DNA of 64,000 nucleotides. Source: Hyposmocoma kahamanoa. Lineage: Eukaryota > Arthropoda > Insecta > Lepidoptera > Cosmopterigidae. The stretch's first letter is position 1. Each line of letters begins with the position of its first letter. Location of the stretch: assembly GCF_003589595.1 (NCBI RefSeq), contig NW_020654748.1, positions 6,734,779-6,798,778 on the forward strand, given 5' to 3'. Shown here in pieces: positions 1 through 10,949 of the stretch. The translations under genes and the position numbers were made by a program. The notes beneath the pieces are model-generated. The model was not told the origin of the DNA. It ran no database searches and saw nothing but the letters and a program-made list of their open reading frames with translations.

Positions 1-239
1 GATGTCACAAAAAGGTCAGTGATTGAAATGGCGCTGGAAGGGATATGTGTATAATATGACTCCCTAAGGGCTTGTGGTAGAGTTGTTATGGTATGCAGAA
101 GAGCTAAGACGAATGGATGATGTTTGCTTTTACATTTATAGTGAAGACAGTCCTCACATTTTACCAAAATTGGCAAGTAAATGTGTAGTTTTTTACATTT
201 TGGAAAATAGATAATTCTAAAGCAATTCCAATAGTAATA

Positions 240-1291
240 GGGGTTAAAGTATGAAATTGCCGATTTGTACTGAAAATCTAAATTGTTTATTTTTTAAATT
301 TTTAACAAATTTATTTAATCAAAATAGTTGCCATTATTATCTATACATTGCTGCCATCTAATGGGAAGGTTATTAATGCCTTTGCGATAGAACTCCGACG
401 ATCTAGACTGCACAAACTGTGTGAAAGCATTTTGTACTGCCTCCTGGGAAGAAAACTTCTTGTCACGTAGATAATTGTCCAAATCACGAAAAAAATGGTA
501 GTCCGTTGGAGCAAGGTCTGGTGAATACGGAGGATGACGAATGGTTTCTAACTGCAGTTCCTGAAGGGTCAAAATGGTTTCTCGTGCTGTGTGAGGTCTC
601 GCGTTGTCGTGGAGCAATAATGGTGAAGATCGATTCATGAGTCGGGGCTGTTTTACTGCTAGTTTTGTCAACATGGTTCGGAGTTCGGCACAATAGACAT
701 CTGCCGTTATTGCTTGACCAGATCGGAGAAAACTATAGTGAATAACACCATGCTGAGACCACCAAACAGTTACCATTACCTTTTTAACGCATTTTTTTTT
801 TTGACGCAAGTGAGTCAATATTGTGGGTAAGGTAACGTTAAACCATGCCGCTAATTCCTGGGTAGTTTGACTAGGATCGGCTTCCACTATCTCTCTTAAT
901 TCATCGTTATTCACCTGTGTGGGCGGTCTTCCTCGTGGCTCGTTCTTTAAGTCGAAATTTCCATCACGAAAGCGTTTAAACCAAAATCGCACGGTGCGTT
1001 CATTAGTAGACCCCTCTCCAAACGCAGCATTGATATTGCGGGCTGTTTCTGCCGCGTTAGTTCCGCGTCGGAACTCGTATTCAAAAATCACTCGAATTTT
1101 CGCAGTATCCATCTTTATTGTCTAAATTGAATAACAAAAACAATTGAAAGTCGATATTCAAATGTTTCAAATAAAAAAAAATCACAGAAACCATTTGAAA
1201 AAAGTTTCATTCGAAAACCTCAAACCATGAAGATTCTATGAAAATTCAAAGAACCTATTGCAATAAAACGGCAATTTCATACTTTAACCCC
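240..1291 (-). mobile_element. mariner-family DNA transposon, internally deleted
   Basis: The element is 1,052 bases long and has matching terminal inverted repeats that begin GGGGTTAAAGTATGAAATTG on both ends. It is flanked by TA on each side (238-239 and 1292-1293), the normal Tc1/mariner target duplication. It carries a transposase frame on the minus strand at 1112-315. Intact mariners are about 1.3 kb, so some 230-250 bases are missing inside. The well-matched ends and open frame suggest a fairly young insertion into the dnc intron. Confidence 0.97.
315..1112 (-). CDS. mariner transposase with an in-frame catalytic deletion (265 aa)
   Basis: The frame encodes 265 residues where mariner transposases have about 345. 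Residues 1-100 hold the paired helix-turn-helix DNA-binding region (RVIFEYEFRRGTNAAETARN; RTVRFWFKRFRDGNFDL) with a GRPPT linker near 61-65. After HLRQ at 101-104 the normal stretch containing the first catalytic Asp (TGDEKW context) is missing. The protein resumes at KKVMVTVWWSQHGVIHYSFL. The second Asp is D169 (LLHDNARPHT) and the third D204 (APTDYHFF); the 34 residues between them are the mariner D34D spacing. The C-terminus ends GNYFD as in full-length relatives. The deletion sits at an A/T homopolymer and preserves frame without any stop. The protein cannot be catalytic but could still bind the ends or join with active subunits. The sequence style is nearest to the cecropia-type mariners, from memory. 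Confidence 0.93.
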   Translation of the reverse strand: MDTAKIRVIFEYEFRRGTNAAETARNINAAFGEGSTNERTVRFWFKRFRDGNFDLKNEPRGRPPTQVNNDELREIVEADPSQTTQELAAWFNVTLPTILTHLRQKKKCVKKVMVTVWWSQHGVIHYSFLRSGQAITADVYCAELRTMLTKLAVKQPRLMNRSSPLLLHDNARPHTARETILTLQELQLETIRHPPYSPDLAPTDYHFFRDLDNYLRDKKFSSQEAVQNAFTQFVQSRSSEFYRKGINNLPIRWQQCIDNNGNYFD

Positions 1292-2954
1292 TAATATTAA
1301 GTAGGTTATTAATAAAGTTGTATATATTATAATAACAAGCAATTGATATGTATACATATATAATAACAATAAAGGTATTCAAATTTGTAGAGATTTATAT
1401 TACAAAAAAAAAATATGAAGGAGCAGTTTTATCTTTTAGCCGTGACTTTAGCTTACGTTTAAATAGAAGATTATTGTTATCACTTTTTAGCTGATAGTAA
1501 GGCATTACACATACATGACTCCGCATTATTTCTAATAGTAACGTACCACTGTTATGATGTAATATGTCAGAGCTCCGTACATTTTTATTATGTCTTTTTT
1601 TTATCTTTAAGTAGTTTACTCGTTCAAAATTTATAATTTAAACAATGCACGTTACAAGGCAGCGGTAAATTGTTAAAGTTTCAAATACAGTTTTATAGGA
1701 GCAGAATAGGTACCACTATTTCAAAATAGTTGAAATATGTGATTTTTTTCAGTATTTTATTATTTATATTATTCCGTGGTGTTACATTTAGTGTCTTTAT
1801 CTCGGTGTTCTTCGAATGTACACGTCCATTAGGTTGACACAACATAAGTAAGGGTTTCTTCACAATTTGGAGGCTATTTCACGCTTTGTGCGTTTTCAAA
1901 ACTTTCGGGCGATTGAAGTTTGGCCAAGCGGGAAACGTCCTTTTACGTAGTTTAGTTTTAAATTAAAATGTTAGTCTACAAGGTCAAAATAAAAAAGGTT
2001 CAAAATAAGCTTACAAGATATATAAGATAAGAGAAGATGCAGTCAAAGATAGAAAAAAGAAAGGGCCTATTTACTCATGCATAGAAAAGGTCGTTATAAA
2101 CTGCGATATATTTGGAAGGTATTTTTAATCTATAAATACGAATCTGTCCTGAACATCGCAAGAAATTTTTTTGCCGCCTTGACCCTTGCAGCCACCTTGC
2201 ATATTTTTCTTTATATCACCGAATAAAAAGCGTTCCCTGGTTACACAAATTCAAATTTTCAACAAGAACTTATGGAAATGACTTTTAGTATAGGAACCAG
2301 TTTCAAAATTGCACAATAGTATTCGGATTGAATAAAAGGGGGCACTACGGAAACGGGAAATTTGAATAATTAAAAAAAATATTTGTTTTTAATTCTTGTT
2401 TCAAGTAAAATAGATCTAAGTAAACATTTTTTGTTCTTATAATTTTTCGTCTACTATATTGTATGTATTATCGGCCAATTATCGAGAAAATTGGCGAGAA
2501 AACTTGGCGAGCTCAGCACAAAAAAAATCGATTATTTTAATTTCGATATAATAAATTAATAATAAATTTTAATATATGAAGCGTCAAATTTTAATTATAA
2601 TAACATTTTACAAAAGGGTCAAACATTTCCTTTCTCGTTTAGTGCCCCCTCCGCTTTACTTCGACCCACTTTTTAGTCAAAGTTCCAACATATACATAAG
2701 CTACAAGCTATATAAGCTATATAAGCTATTTATTACAGACATTTATATATGATACAAAGGCTGCAATTTACAATACGAAGTTTGCCTAAGTTTAAGCAAG
2801 AAACTGAATTAGCTTTGAATTTACTTCGCAATTTTTGTTTACCCAAACAAATTTAGTCAAACTTAAAAATCTCCGCATAAATAGCCTACACTCATGGATA
2901 TATTAATAAAAATATTATGAGGATTGATGACAAATGACATTAATAACACGGTAA

Positions 2955-3217
2955 TACTAGTATTATTTTATAAAAAATATTCCGTTTAATGTTTGTAACC
3001 TGTTTCTTTAAGTTTTTTTAATATAGACTTAAGTGTGTACAGATAAAAAGTTGTCATTTAATGTTTAGTGAATACTACGAGAAAGAGAATCGTAATAATT
3101 ACATAAATTTAGTAAATATATTCAAGAATCTCGTTTCGCGGTATTTATTACTTTGCCTTGCTTATAAAATAACAGAATGAAATGGTGCATTATAAAAGAC
3201 CCAAAATTTCTTTCTGT
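2955..3217 (+). repeat. Repeat F copy 1 (~260 bases)
   Basis: Contains TATTCCGTTTAATGTTTG, GTCATTTAATGTTTAGTGAA, CGTAATAATTACATAAATTT and AAAAGACCCAAAATTTCTTT. The same phrases occur in order at 39593-39852. I see no coding frame or terminal repeat, and I do not recognise the family. Confidence 0.75.
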
Positions 3218-3814
3218 AAAATGGTAAAGAAACGAACGAGAACGCTAAAAAAAGATTGAATTATGATAACAATGTTCATATGAATCACTGGCTACGTATA
3301 AAAAAAGTTTTATTTGAAAAAAGAATGCCTTCAATCGTCTTTTGATTGCGGTTAAACGTTTTGGTATATGTGGCCAGTGGTACTTAAAGAAACTTTATTT
3401 TAGCGTTACTCTAGATACGTCCACGAGTTCTACTACGAGAATATTCTGAATGTATATCCAGAATATTTGCATTAAGTACACACGTCAACGCTTCACGTTG
3501 CTTTGATCGGAAATCTGTCCCAAACAAGCTACATATCAGACTTACGCCACATGAGTGGTTCAGAGTTTAGTCCCAAGATTTGGCTTTGTGACGATCATAG
3601 TTATACGCACTTACCATTACGGTTAATTTACGTTGTATTGCTAAAAGCCGCATTTAGATCCTTTTGTGTTGATTGAAATGTAATAAAATGTATGTATGTC
3701 GCTTATTGAAATGTGAGGAAACGCGGGAAAGAATAATCATTTTCCTTATTTTTCTCTCTTCCATTGTAAAACTAAAAAAATAATATACGGAACCTTTGTC
3801 GTTAGATTGATTGG

Positions 3815-4083
3815 TATATCGTCGGTGTTTTGTAGAAAGGCCGAAAGCGCCATTTTGAAAAATTTTTCAGGGTAGCAAAAGGTTTTAGGTTATAAAGACT
3901 GTTTTAATATATTTACGTCCTGGTTTAAAATTTTATTTTGATTTAATTAAATTTAAGTTTTAAAATTGAATTTAAAACAGGGCGTAAATATTTTAAAACA
4001 ATCGTGAAAAACTAAGACATGTTTCCCTGAAACAAAAATTTCTAAATAGCGCTTTCACTCTTTCTACAAAACACTCACGATAT
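3815..4083. mobile_element. Foldback MITE (ATATCGTCGGTGTTTTGTAG ends)
   Basis: ATATCGTCGGTGTTTTGTAG at the left pairs with CTACAAAACACTCACGATAT at the right. Inner pairs include AGCGC...CATTTTGAAAAATTTT and ACTGTTTTAATATATTTACG with CGTAAATATTTTAAAACAAT. It has no coding content. Confidence 0.8.
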
Positions 4084-4595
4084 GGTCAAGAGGAACAGGA
4101 ACTTGAAGACTTAACTCATAATGTAAAGAGTCTAGCATTATAGTCTCCTAGTCGATAACACACTAAACAAAGTTAATTTAAACGATTTTAAAAAGATGTC
4201 GCTACGATATTCCAAATTCAAAAGGCGGAAAACAAATTTGACAGTCTTTAGAACACTAGGTTATACATTACCTTCTTATGAAACACAATGTACTGTACCT
4301 CTCACCCCATCTTTTAGGGGAACTTCAGAAAATACGATGTACTGACGGTAACTTCTTACCCCATCTTTTGGGGGAAGAGAAACGTTAGCACAATTTGCAC
4401 ATTTTCGGCAAATGCATCGTAGTAATATAGGTAATTAAGCGTATTGATTGTTAAAACATCTAAAACAAATAAACAAAGGCAAGTTTAGTGTATTTCAAAG
4501 TTTTTATAACTCTTTATCTATTTTTCCTAGAGCTCAAAACATTTAACTCAAAATAAAGTTAACATTAAAATTAAGTAAAGTTAAAATTTTTGATT

Positions 4596-4886
4596 GCAGT
4601 AGAGCTCCTTGTGAAAGAAGGAGGTACTGCCACTTTATCTATTTGCACTGCCAAGTAATAATGTGAGCATTACTTCGTTCCGGTTTTGAAGGGTAAGAGT
4701 GCTGATGAAATTACAGGCACATAGGACTTGTCAACTTATGTCTCAGGGTGACGGGTGCAGTGGCAGTGCCCCTTAGATATTTGTAATTTAAAGCTCTGAG
4801 TGGCACTGCACCTGTTATGGACAGGCGTGTCACTTACCATCAGGCGTACGATTTGTCTGTCCCATCACTTGGTCTCATAAAAAAAG
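4596..4886 (+). repeat. Repeat A copy 1
   Basis: Repeat A is a ~300-base interspersed element present twelve times here. In the plus sense it starts near GCAGTAGAGCTCCTTGTGAA, passes CTATTTCTGCCGCCAAGCAG and GGGACTTGTCAACTTATGTC, and ends ACTTGTTCGTCCCGTCACTT followed by a TATAAAAAA tail. The A-rich tail and variable truncation suggest a retroposon (SINE or LINE 3' end). It has no open frame. This copy has lost a few bases near its 5' end. Confidence 0.85.
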
Positions 4887-5611
4887 AGTACGTCTCTCTT
4901 ATCCCACCTGGCCTTACAGAAAAAGTTGCCACAAAACAGAACTGATTTGATTGTGTCCTGTGACAGTCAGAACAAGTCAAAATTATAGTAACATGACGTC
5001 TCTGTAAATATAACAATATCTTCAGTAGCCTGATCTAAATACCTATATAACAATCCCGCAATGAAGTTATTTAATAACGGAATAGTTTTTGAAAACGCTA
5101 GCCAAACGACCGAAATATCCTTTCAAACTGATTTTACCAGGAATCAATATAATCTATTGAACTCACAATTTATTGAATCAGGGCTCGTCAGAATGGGCTT
5201 TATCTATGTTTATAATAAGTGTTCTATATTCCTTAATTATGGTCCTCCATTTTAGTGATATCATTATATTTATCGTCTATAATTAGATTTATTATCTTTA
5301 ATGGTGACTTCCTATCAGAACGATTTTGTTAAAATTGTATGGTATTGGTTTATATTACTAAAGGTTATAATTACTGTCTTATGTAATTGATTGTATTACG
5401 AAGAAATGTACTAATACTTTGACACGGGTAATAGTTTTTAGAATAATGCACCTTTATTTAATTTTATATAAGTTGCGAACTTGCGAGCTTACGAAAGTAC
5501 AATATACTTTTTACGTTGCACAAAAGCGGCATAATTTTATTTTTATTTATTAAAGGACATCCCCAACGGCATGCGTTTCAAACTAAACGATCTATTTCAC
5601 ATAGCAGCAAT

Positions 5612-5908
5612 TTAGTAGCAGAAGAGCTCCTTGTGAAAGAGTTCGTCCAGGGAAATACTGCCACCTTACCTATTTCTGCCGCCAAGCAGTAATATTAGCA
5701 TTATTACGTTCCGGTTTTGAAGGATAAGGGTGCTAGTGAAATTACAAGCACATGGGACTTGTCAACTTATGTCTCAGCCCCTTGCCCTTGTCCCTCGGAT
5801 CTTTGCAATTTAAAACGCTGAGTGGCACTGCAACTGTTACGGACAGGCGTATAGCTTACCATCAGGCGCACGACTTGTTCGTCCCGTCACATGATGTTAT
5901 AAAAAAAC
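5612..5908 (+). repeat. Repeat A copy 2
   Basis: A nearly full-length copy running from GTAGCAGAAGAGCTCCTTGT to TGTTATAAAAAAAC. It is in the same direction as copy 1, which is 0.7 kb away. Confidence 0.87.
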
Positions 5909-6136
5909 AACCAATATAGAGGTTTAATGCCAATTACAAAATACTACGGTAGCTTAAAAAAAATGACATGACGTAACATAATGTGTGGATTTAACAATTT
6001 TATTCAATACAGTGTATTAGAATTAGTATATTTAAATCTGATGAGAATGTTTACTATGTGGTATTAAAAAAACAGAAATATCAAAAATGTTATATAATAT
6101 TAAAATAAGAAATATTAATATAAATAACTTTTTTGT

Positions 6137-6464
6137 TAAAAAAATACCGACCTCAAAAGTTCGTGGAATTACGTCTATTTGCCAAGTTTTATTGAAATTG
6201 GTAACTGGAAAGTGCGCAAAACCGGATTCATCCCGTAGTTTGCCACCCTTAGAGGCGCAATATGTTCTTCAAATTTAAATAGAACGAAAACTGGCGTACC
6301 TTCTTTCCAACAAAAAAGAATAGTTGAAATCAGTCCACTAATTTGTTAAAACTAAAAACCAAAAAATTTGTTACACCGGAGCTATCGAGTAACATACGTT
6401 CCAAAAAAGCATACAGTCGAATCAATAAAAGAGGAGGTCTCCTCCTTTTTTGAAGTCGGTTAAT
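6137..6464 (+). repeat. Repeat B copy 1
   Basis: Repeat B is a ~300-base element whose ends are an inverted pair: ACCGACYTCAAAA at one side and TTTTTTGAAGTCGGT at the other. Inside are TTTGCCAAGTTTTATTGAAA, TCGGTTACCGGAAAGTGCGC and CTTTCCAACAAAAAAGAAT. There is no coding frame. This copy is full length. The frame at 6087-6278 lies in it and is not a gene. Confidence 0.85.
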
Positions 6465-6768
6465 ACGTTTTGATTTGATTACAAATGCAATCAAGTCTGA
6501 CGTTCAGCGTGAAATGTTAAATCCCACACAATTTCTACTTTGTCACGTTGACCTTTGAATTAAGCGGTTAGGAACCTCTAGAGAACGATTCTCGAACTCG
6601 TGACATTTTCTCAGTGTCTACAGAAATCACCAAAATCCGTACAGTACACAAAAAAATCTCAGAGTCATGATAGGTAGGATTTTGAAGATTTTCCAGTCAT
6701 ACTCATTTCGTTTTTATACATTTTATTCAAAGCATGATAATAACTTTTTACACTAAAATTTAATTGGC

Positions 6769-6910
6769 ATAGCGTCTGGCACAGTCAGATCGAAGGATTT
6801 TTTTCTAGGTATTCGATCTTTGTATTAATAATTATAATAAGTTATAAGTGTAATTTCCCAGAAATAATTGAATATCATGGAGGATAAATATCGTTTCATT
6901 CAATAAACTT
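6769..6910 (+). mobile_element. SINE C copy 1 (partial head)
   Basis: Family C shares a tRNA-like head with a B-box-like GTTCGAATCC and the fixed body TTCGATCTTTGTATTAATAA, then TATAA...AATTGAATATCATGG, and a TTCAATAAA end. This copy keeps GCGTCTGGCAC and the full body but has lost the B box. Confidence 0.75.
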
Positions 6911-6985
6911 AAAAATTTTTACACTAAAATCAAGAGTTATCAATAATGGAATGCATATACTTGTGTTCTTTCAGTATCAAAATAG

Positions 6986-7290
6986 TTTTTTTTTACCAAA
7001 TGACAGGACAAACAAGTCGTGAGCTTGGTGTTAACCGACACGGCTGTATATAACGGTTGCACTGCCACTCAGCTCAGCTTTAAATCGCAAAGATCAGAGG
7101 GATACTGCCGCTGCACCTCTCACCCTGAGACATAAGTTGACAAGTCTAATGTGCCTGTAATTTCACCAACACTCTTGCCTTTCAAAACCGGAACGATATA
7201 ATGCTCACATTACTGTTTGGCGGCAGAAATAGGTAAGTAGGCAATACTTCCCTAGACGAACTCATTCTCAAGGAGCTCTCCTGCTACTAA
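6986..7290 (-). repeat. Repeat A copy 3
   Basis: A full-length reverse copy, ending (plus sense) in AAGGAGCTCTCCTGCTACTA. Its T-rich tail lies at the left edge. Confidence 0.85.
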
Positions 7291-7808
7291 TCTAATGACT
7301 AATGATATTTGTCAAATTGTAACACCAGGCGTTTGTCGCCTTTTCCATCAAAATAAGGAAAAGACTGATATATGAAGTGGCTGTATGGTAGAACCTTTGC
7401 CTTCTCAAATAAATGGGTGAAAAGTTATAAAAAAAAATAAGTCAACATTTTTACCATATCTAAAGCGAATGTAACCATTACGTTATTAAATCTATCTCGA
7501 CATTCCTAATTTTTCCGTCTCAGAACATATCGAGCGCGGAGCGTCTACTTATGTCCATTGTGAGATTCTGAGAGTAAAAAAGAAGAGTAGAAACTGTTTG
7601 CGATCAATATTCGCCATGTTATTTTTAAAGATTTCTCTACATCGCACGAGAATCGGCCCTTAAACTTGATGACGTGTTTAAATTACTTCATTGCCAATTC
7701 AACGCTAAAACCCAATAACGTTCGATTCAGTTACCGTATCAATGGAAATGAGCCCCTAAACAAGCCAAGTCAATTTACGTTTTATAGGCAAGTCTTTAAA
7801 TAACTTTT

Positions 7809-8157
7809 AGGGTGTCCTTAAATTAGACGCTTGTAGAAGTGCTACAGTGGCGCAGTAGCCGTGCGTCTGTAGCGCTTCAGTAATTTTTTAGCTCACTAAA
7901 CGCGTTTGCGCATTACATCCGATTCGTATTCGTTCCGCATACGAATATCGCTTGTATCTAGGTATCTAGAGATAAAATGATCCTTGTGACATTTCGGACC
8001 ATTATTACTCGGATTCGGAAACGAATCGGACGTAGTGCGTAAACGCTCTAATTGTGGCACGACAGTGGCGCTGCAACTACGCTACTAAATATTGTACAAA
8101 AATTAGTAGTGGCGGCACTGTTGCGCTTCTATAAGCGTTTAAATTGATCGCGCCCTT
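7809..8157. mobile_element. Foldback MITE with ~150-base arms
   Basis: The left arm AGGGTGTCCTTAAATTAGAC, GCTTGTAGAAGTGCTACAGT pairs with the right arm ACTGTTGCGCTTCTATAAGC, GTTTAAATTGATCGCGCCCT. Near the centre GCGTTTGCGCATTACATCCG pairs with CGGACGTAGTGCGTAAACGC. Almost the whole 349 bases can fold on itself. Confidence 0.8.
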
Positions 8158-8483
8158 AAGTCATCTCTATTAACTTGTAAAATAAACCAATATACGGACT
8201 GATAAGCGACGAGAACTCATAAACAGGATTAACGATACACTATCGAGTACGATAGCACTGAATCGAAAATAGAGAGTAATAAAAGTTTAAAATAGTAATT
8301 AAGAAGATGAATTAACTTTTACGATTTCACGAGTCATACGTGTTTGTTTTTAAAGTATGGGCTTCCGATTTACTGTTTATTTATACGGGCTAGAATTAAT
8401 AGAAGCAAATGCGGTATTAGGTTTCTAAATAAGAATTCAGTCGTTAGGAACACAGTATCGGATTTGAATTCGAAAATTTGTGT

Positions 8484-8552
8484 GATTGAGGCGTTCTTTG
8501 TGGGAGACCTATGTCCAGCAGCGGACACCTTTCGGCTGAAACGATGATAATG
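8484..8552 (+). mobile_element. 3' tail of a non-LTR retrotransposon
   Basis: In one frame this reads LWETYVQQRT followed by a stop and an ATGATAATGA-type run. The sequence ...VQQWTSIG-stop plus (GAT)n is the ordinary 3' end of the lepidopteran retrotransposon whose upstream blocks are seen at 27437-27712. Only the tail is left. The frames at 8344-8547 and 8370-8618 are not genes. Confidence 0.6.
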
Positions 8553-8823
8553 AATTCGAAAACATATTAATATTAAACTCATACGTAAAAACTTAAGTGA
8601 AAATTTAAAAATCCCCAAAACAAAACTCTGTACCCATTCTGTACCCCAAAAAGTCTATAAAGCCTCTGTAAGCTAACAACTCGTCTGTCGTGACCAATTT
8701 AGTAAATCCAAATACAATAGTTCTATTGTAAGTAGTTAAGGAGTTGGGTAGTCTGCAGACTATCTTGATTGTAGGATTAGATTAGTCTGGTAATATGGTA
8801 ATCTTAAGATTACCATAATCTTA

Positions 8824-9139
8824 GGGACCCTCCACACTAGCGTCTTTCGAGCGTTAGCGTCTTGCCAAGGTACGCACAGCGCGTCGACACGACGTCCGCG
8901 CGGCGGCGGCGGCGTCAGTGAGCGACAGCTAAGGATCTACTCCCGTTCATTACTAATTTGACAGTAATTGTTTCGGAAGAATGTCGGATGGAGAGCGGGA
9001 AGAGACCCTCTAAGTAGTGCCGAACGTCGGGTATACGCTGCGTTGACGTAGCGTCGCCGCCGCGCGGTCGTCGTGTCGACGCTGTGCGTCCGTTGGCAAG
9101 ACGCTTACGCTTGGAAGACGCCAGTGCGGGGGGAGTCTC
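8824..9139. mobile_element. GC-rich Harbinger-like MITE with TTA duplication
   Basis: A 316-base, GC-rich inverted-repeat element. The left arm GGGACCCTCCACACTAGCG is mirrored by CGCCAGTGCGGGGGGAGTCTC, and pairing continues through AGCGTCTTGCCAA and CGTCGACACGACG for roughly 90 bases per arm. TTA lies on both sides (8821-8823 and 9140-9142), as in PIF/Harbinger insertions. It has no open frame. Confidence 0.75.
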
Positions 9140-9236
9140 TTAAGATTACCATATTCTTGTAAATTCAACGGACTTCCAAAGTGTACTTAATTTCATGTCA
9201 ATCGGACAAGTGGAAGTATAATTAAAATTTTCTTAC

Positions 9237-9484
9237 AAAAAAATCCCGACTCGAAAAATTCGTGGAGTGGGCGAAACCTGATTCATCCGCTAGTTTGCGA
9301 CCCTTATACATGGCGTATTTTTTTCAAATCCATAGGGACCAATACTGAGGTATCCTCTTTCCCACAAAAAAGAATCATTCCTCACACGGTCACACAATCG
9401 GTTCACAAATCGCGGAGTAATTGCGTAACATTCACAAAAAAAATACAGTCCAATTGAGAACTTCTTCCTGTTTGAAGTCCGTTA
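9237..9484 (+). repeat. Repeat B copy 2
   Basis: Shortened: the TTTGCCAAGTTTTATTGAAA stretch is missing and AATTCGTGGAGTGG joins directly to GCGAAACCTGATTCATCC. It ends TTTGAAGTCCGTTAG. Confidence 0.82.
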
Positions 9485-10348
9485 GAAATATTCATTTTAT
9501 GATTGAGATCCCTATACTAACAGAGAAAATGCTGATGATCTTAAAATAACTGAAAAGATGATCATCAAATATAGCCGAGACTAACCAACGATGAAATTGG
9601 CCTTAAAAAACCCCGCTTTAAAATCAGTCCGTCCGTTTTGGAGCTACGATGCCACAAAATGACGCACAGCTAAAAGCTTTAACCTTATAACTCCTTCTTT
9701 TTACATTGAGGTTTAAAGAGAAGAGAAATATTAACAAGCAATAATTTATTATACTTTTACATTTAACGAACAGAGCCTTTAGAGTTGAACAAACAAACAA
9801 TACATACAGCACCGAATCAAATATAGCACCGAAGCTCTTAATAATAATTTACAAACGGCTGAGGGTATTGCGAAAACTATCATCAACTATAATTCGATTT
9901 TAAATTAAATTGTTTATTATTTATTTATCAAAAATGTAATACGACAATGAGATGTTTTCTGTTGCTTTTTAAAGTATACTGTCAAACTTTCTACACGTGT
10001 AGCCTTTGGGTGAAGTATAGTAAGGCGACCCTAACACTTTAGGCGCACACATAGCGCTGTGAATTTTGTATAATAATAATATGGATGTAATATTCCGAAA
10101 TAAATGATTAGAATTTGATTTTTTTAATTGTGGACCCTGAAATGAGACTATAGTGTTGACGTTTTAATTCAATGTTAAGTCAGAATGAGGAATTATACTC
10201 CCGGACAAATAATTCAAGCCACTTTGCATTATGAAATTTTGAACCTGGTATTATACAATAAGTAATTTCTATAAGTCCTTGTTTAAATTAGAATTTGTTA
10301 AAGTGGGGTAAATTTTTTCTTCGGTAGTAAGTAACAATATTTGTGTTC

Positions 10349-10520
10349 TTCGTCTGGCACGGTTTGCTAGAAGACGTCAGTTCGAATCCGGCCGGATCGA
10401 AGGAATTTTTTTAAGTGTTCGATCTTTCTATTAATAATTATAACAAAATAGTGGAGTGATTTCACAAAAAAAAATTGAATATCATGGTGGTGAAACATCC
10501 TGACATTCAATAAAACACTT
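10349..10520 (+). mobile_element. SINE C copy 2, with B box
   Basis: The best copy: TCGTCTGGCACGGTTTGCTA, then CAGTTCGAATCCGGCCGG (polymerase III B-box-like), the TTCGATCTTTCTATTAATAA body and ACATTCAATAAAAC. It ends about 150 bases from the dnc core UCR1 exon. Confidence 0.8.
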
Positions 10521-10666
10521 AATATTTTAGTATTCCAGGCCTTTTAAGAATAAAAATGCAAGGTGGCTCGGATAATATGTCCGCAAGTGTAGTTATTTAA
10601 TCTATACTGTGAGGGTTACATTTCAGCTTATCGATTATTGTCAACTATTGAAATATGTTTACTTAC

Positions 10667-10768
10667 TTCCCTACAGGAACATTGGTGAGACAAAGGAAGT
10701 TGTTGCGGACGCTGCGAAGGCTGGCTAGCACCTGAGCGAACGGCGTCACGATCAAGTCTTCGCCGTGG
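10667..10768 (-). CDS. dnc: dunce (PDE4) core UCR1 exon ([12 protein letters not shown])
   Basis: This exon encodes the most conserved part of UCR1. On the minus strand it follows AATTTTGTCCACAG. It opens with a C that completes a split Ala codon, then reads [24 protein letters not shown] and LCLTNVPVG, and ends with a split AA before GTAAGT (102 bases: 1 + 99 + 2). The block is nearly invariant from flies to human PDE4A-D (family knowledge) and helps form the UCR1-UCR2 contact and PDE4 dimer. Its start phase fits both the microexon at 60024-59989 and the alternative first exon at 54818-54601, so it is probably shared by all transcripts that pass through this window. The next exon, expected to hold the rest of UCR1 and EELDWCLDQLETIQT of UCR2, is not in the 10.6 kb to its left. 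Confidence 0.97.
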
Positions 10769-10949
10769 CTGTGGACAAAATTAATAAATTATATAAAAAT
10801 ATAATAATACCAATGAAGCATGTAAAGTTACTGTTTTATGCTTTCATTAGTTACATTTATTTATCATTTTCATGTATATTTTTCTATTTGTCGGTATTGT
10901 TGTTTTCTGTATCTGATTTCAAAGAGACAAGAGAGAGCAAACTACATTG

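Larger units (their letters stand above)
1294..10666 (-). other. dnc: dnc intron downstream of the core UCR1 exon
   Basis: This intron also includes 1-237 and the mariner. Apart from the repeats listed, I see nothing in 1294-2950, 3220-3810, 4090-4590, 5260-5610, 7300-7800, 8160-8480, 8560-8820 and 9490-10345. These are AT-rich with no frame over 82 codons and no splice-bounded conserved peptide. Segment 2695-2730 repeats AAGCTATAT a few times. The next dnc exon must lie left of position 1. Confidence 0.7.

Noticed and set aside
8824..9139. UCR2 exon of dnc
   Set aside because: The GC-rich block was examined as a possible exon, but it is an inverted repeat with no open frame and no ELDWCLDQLE-like peptide.
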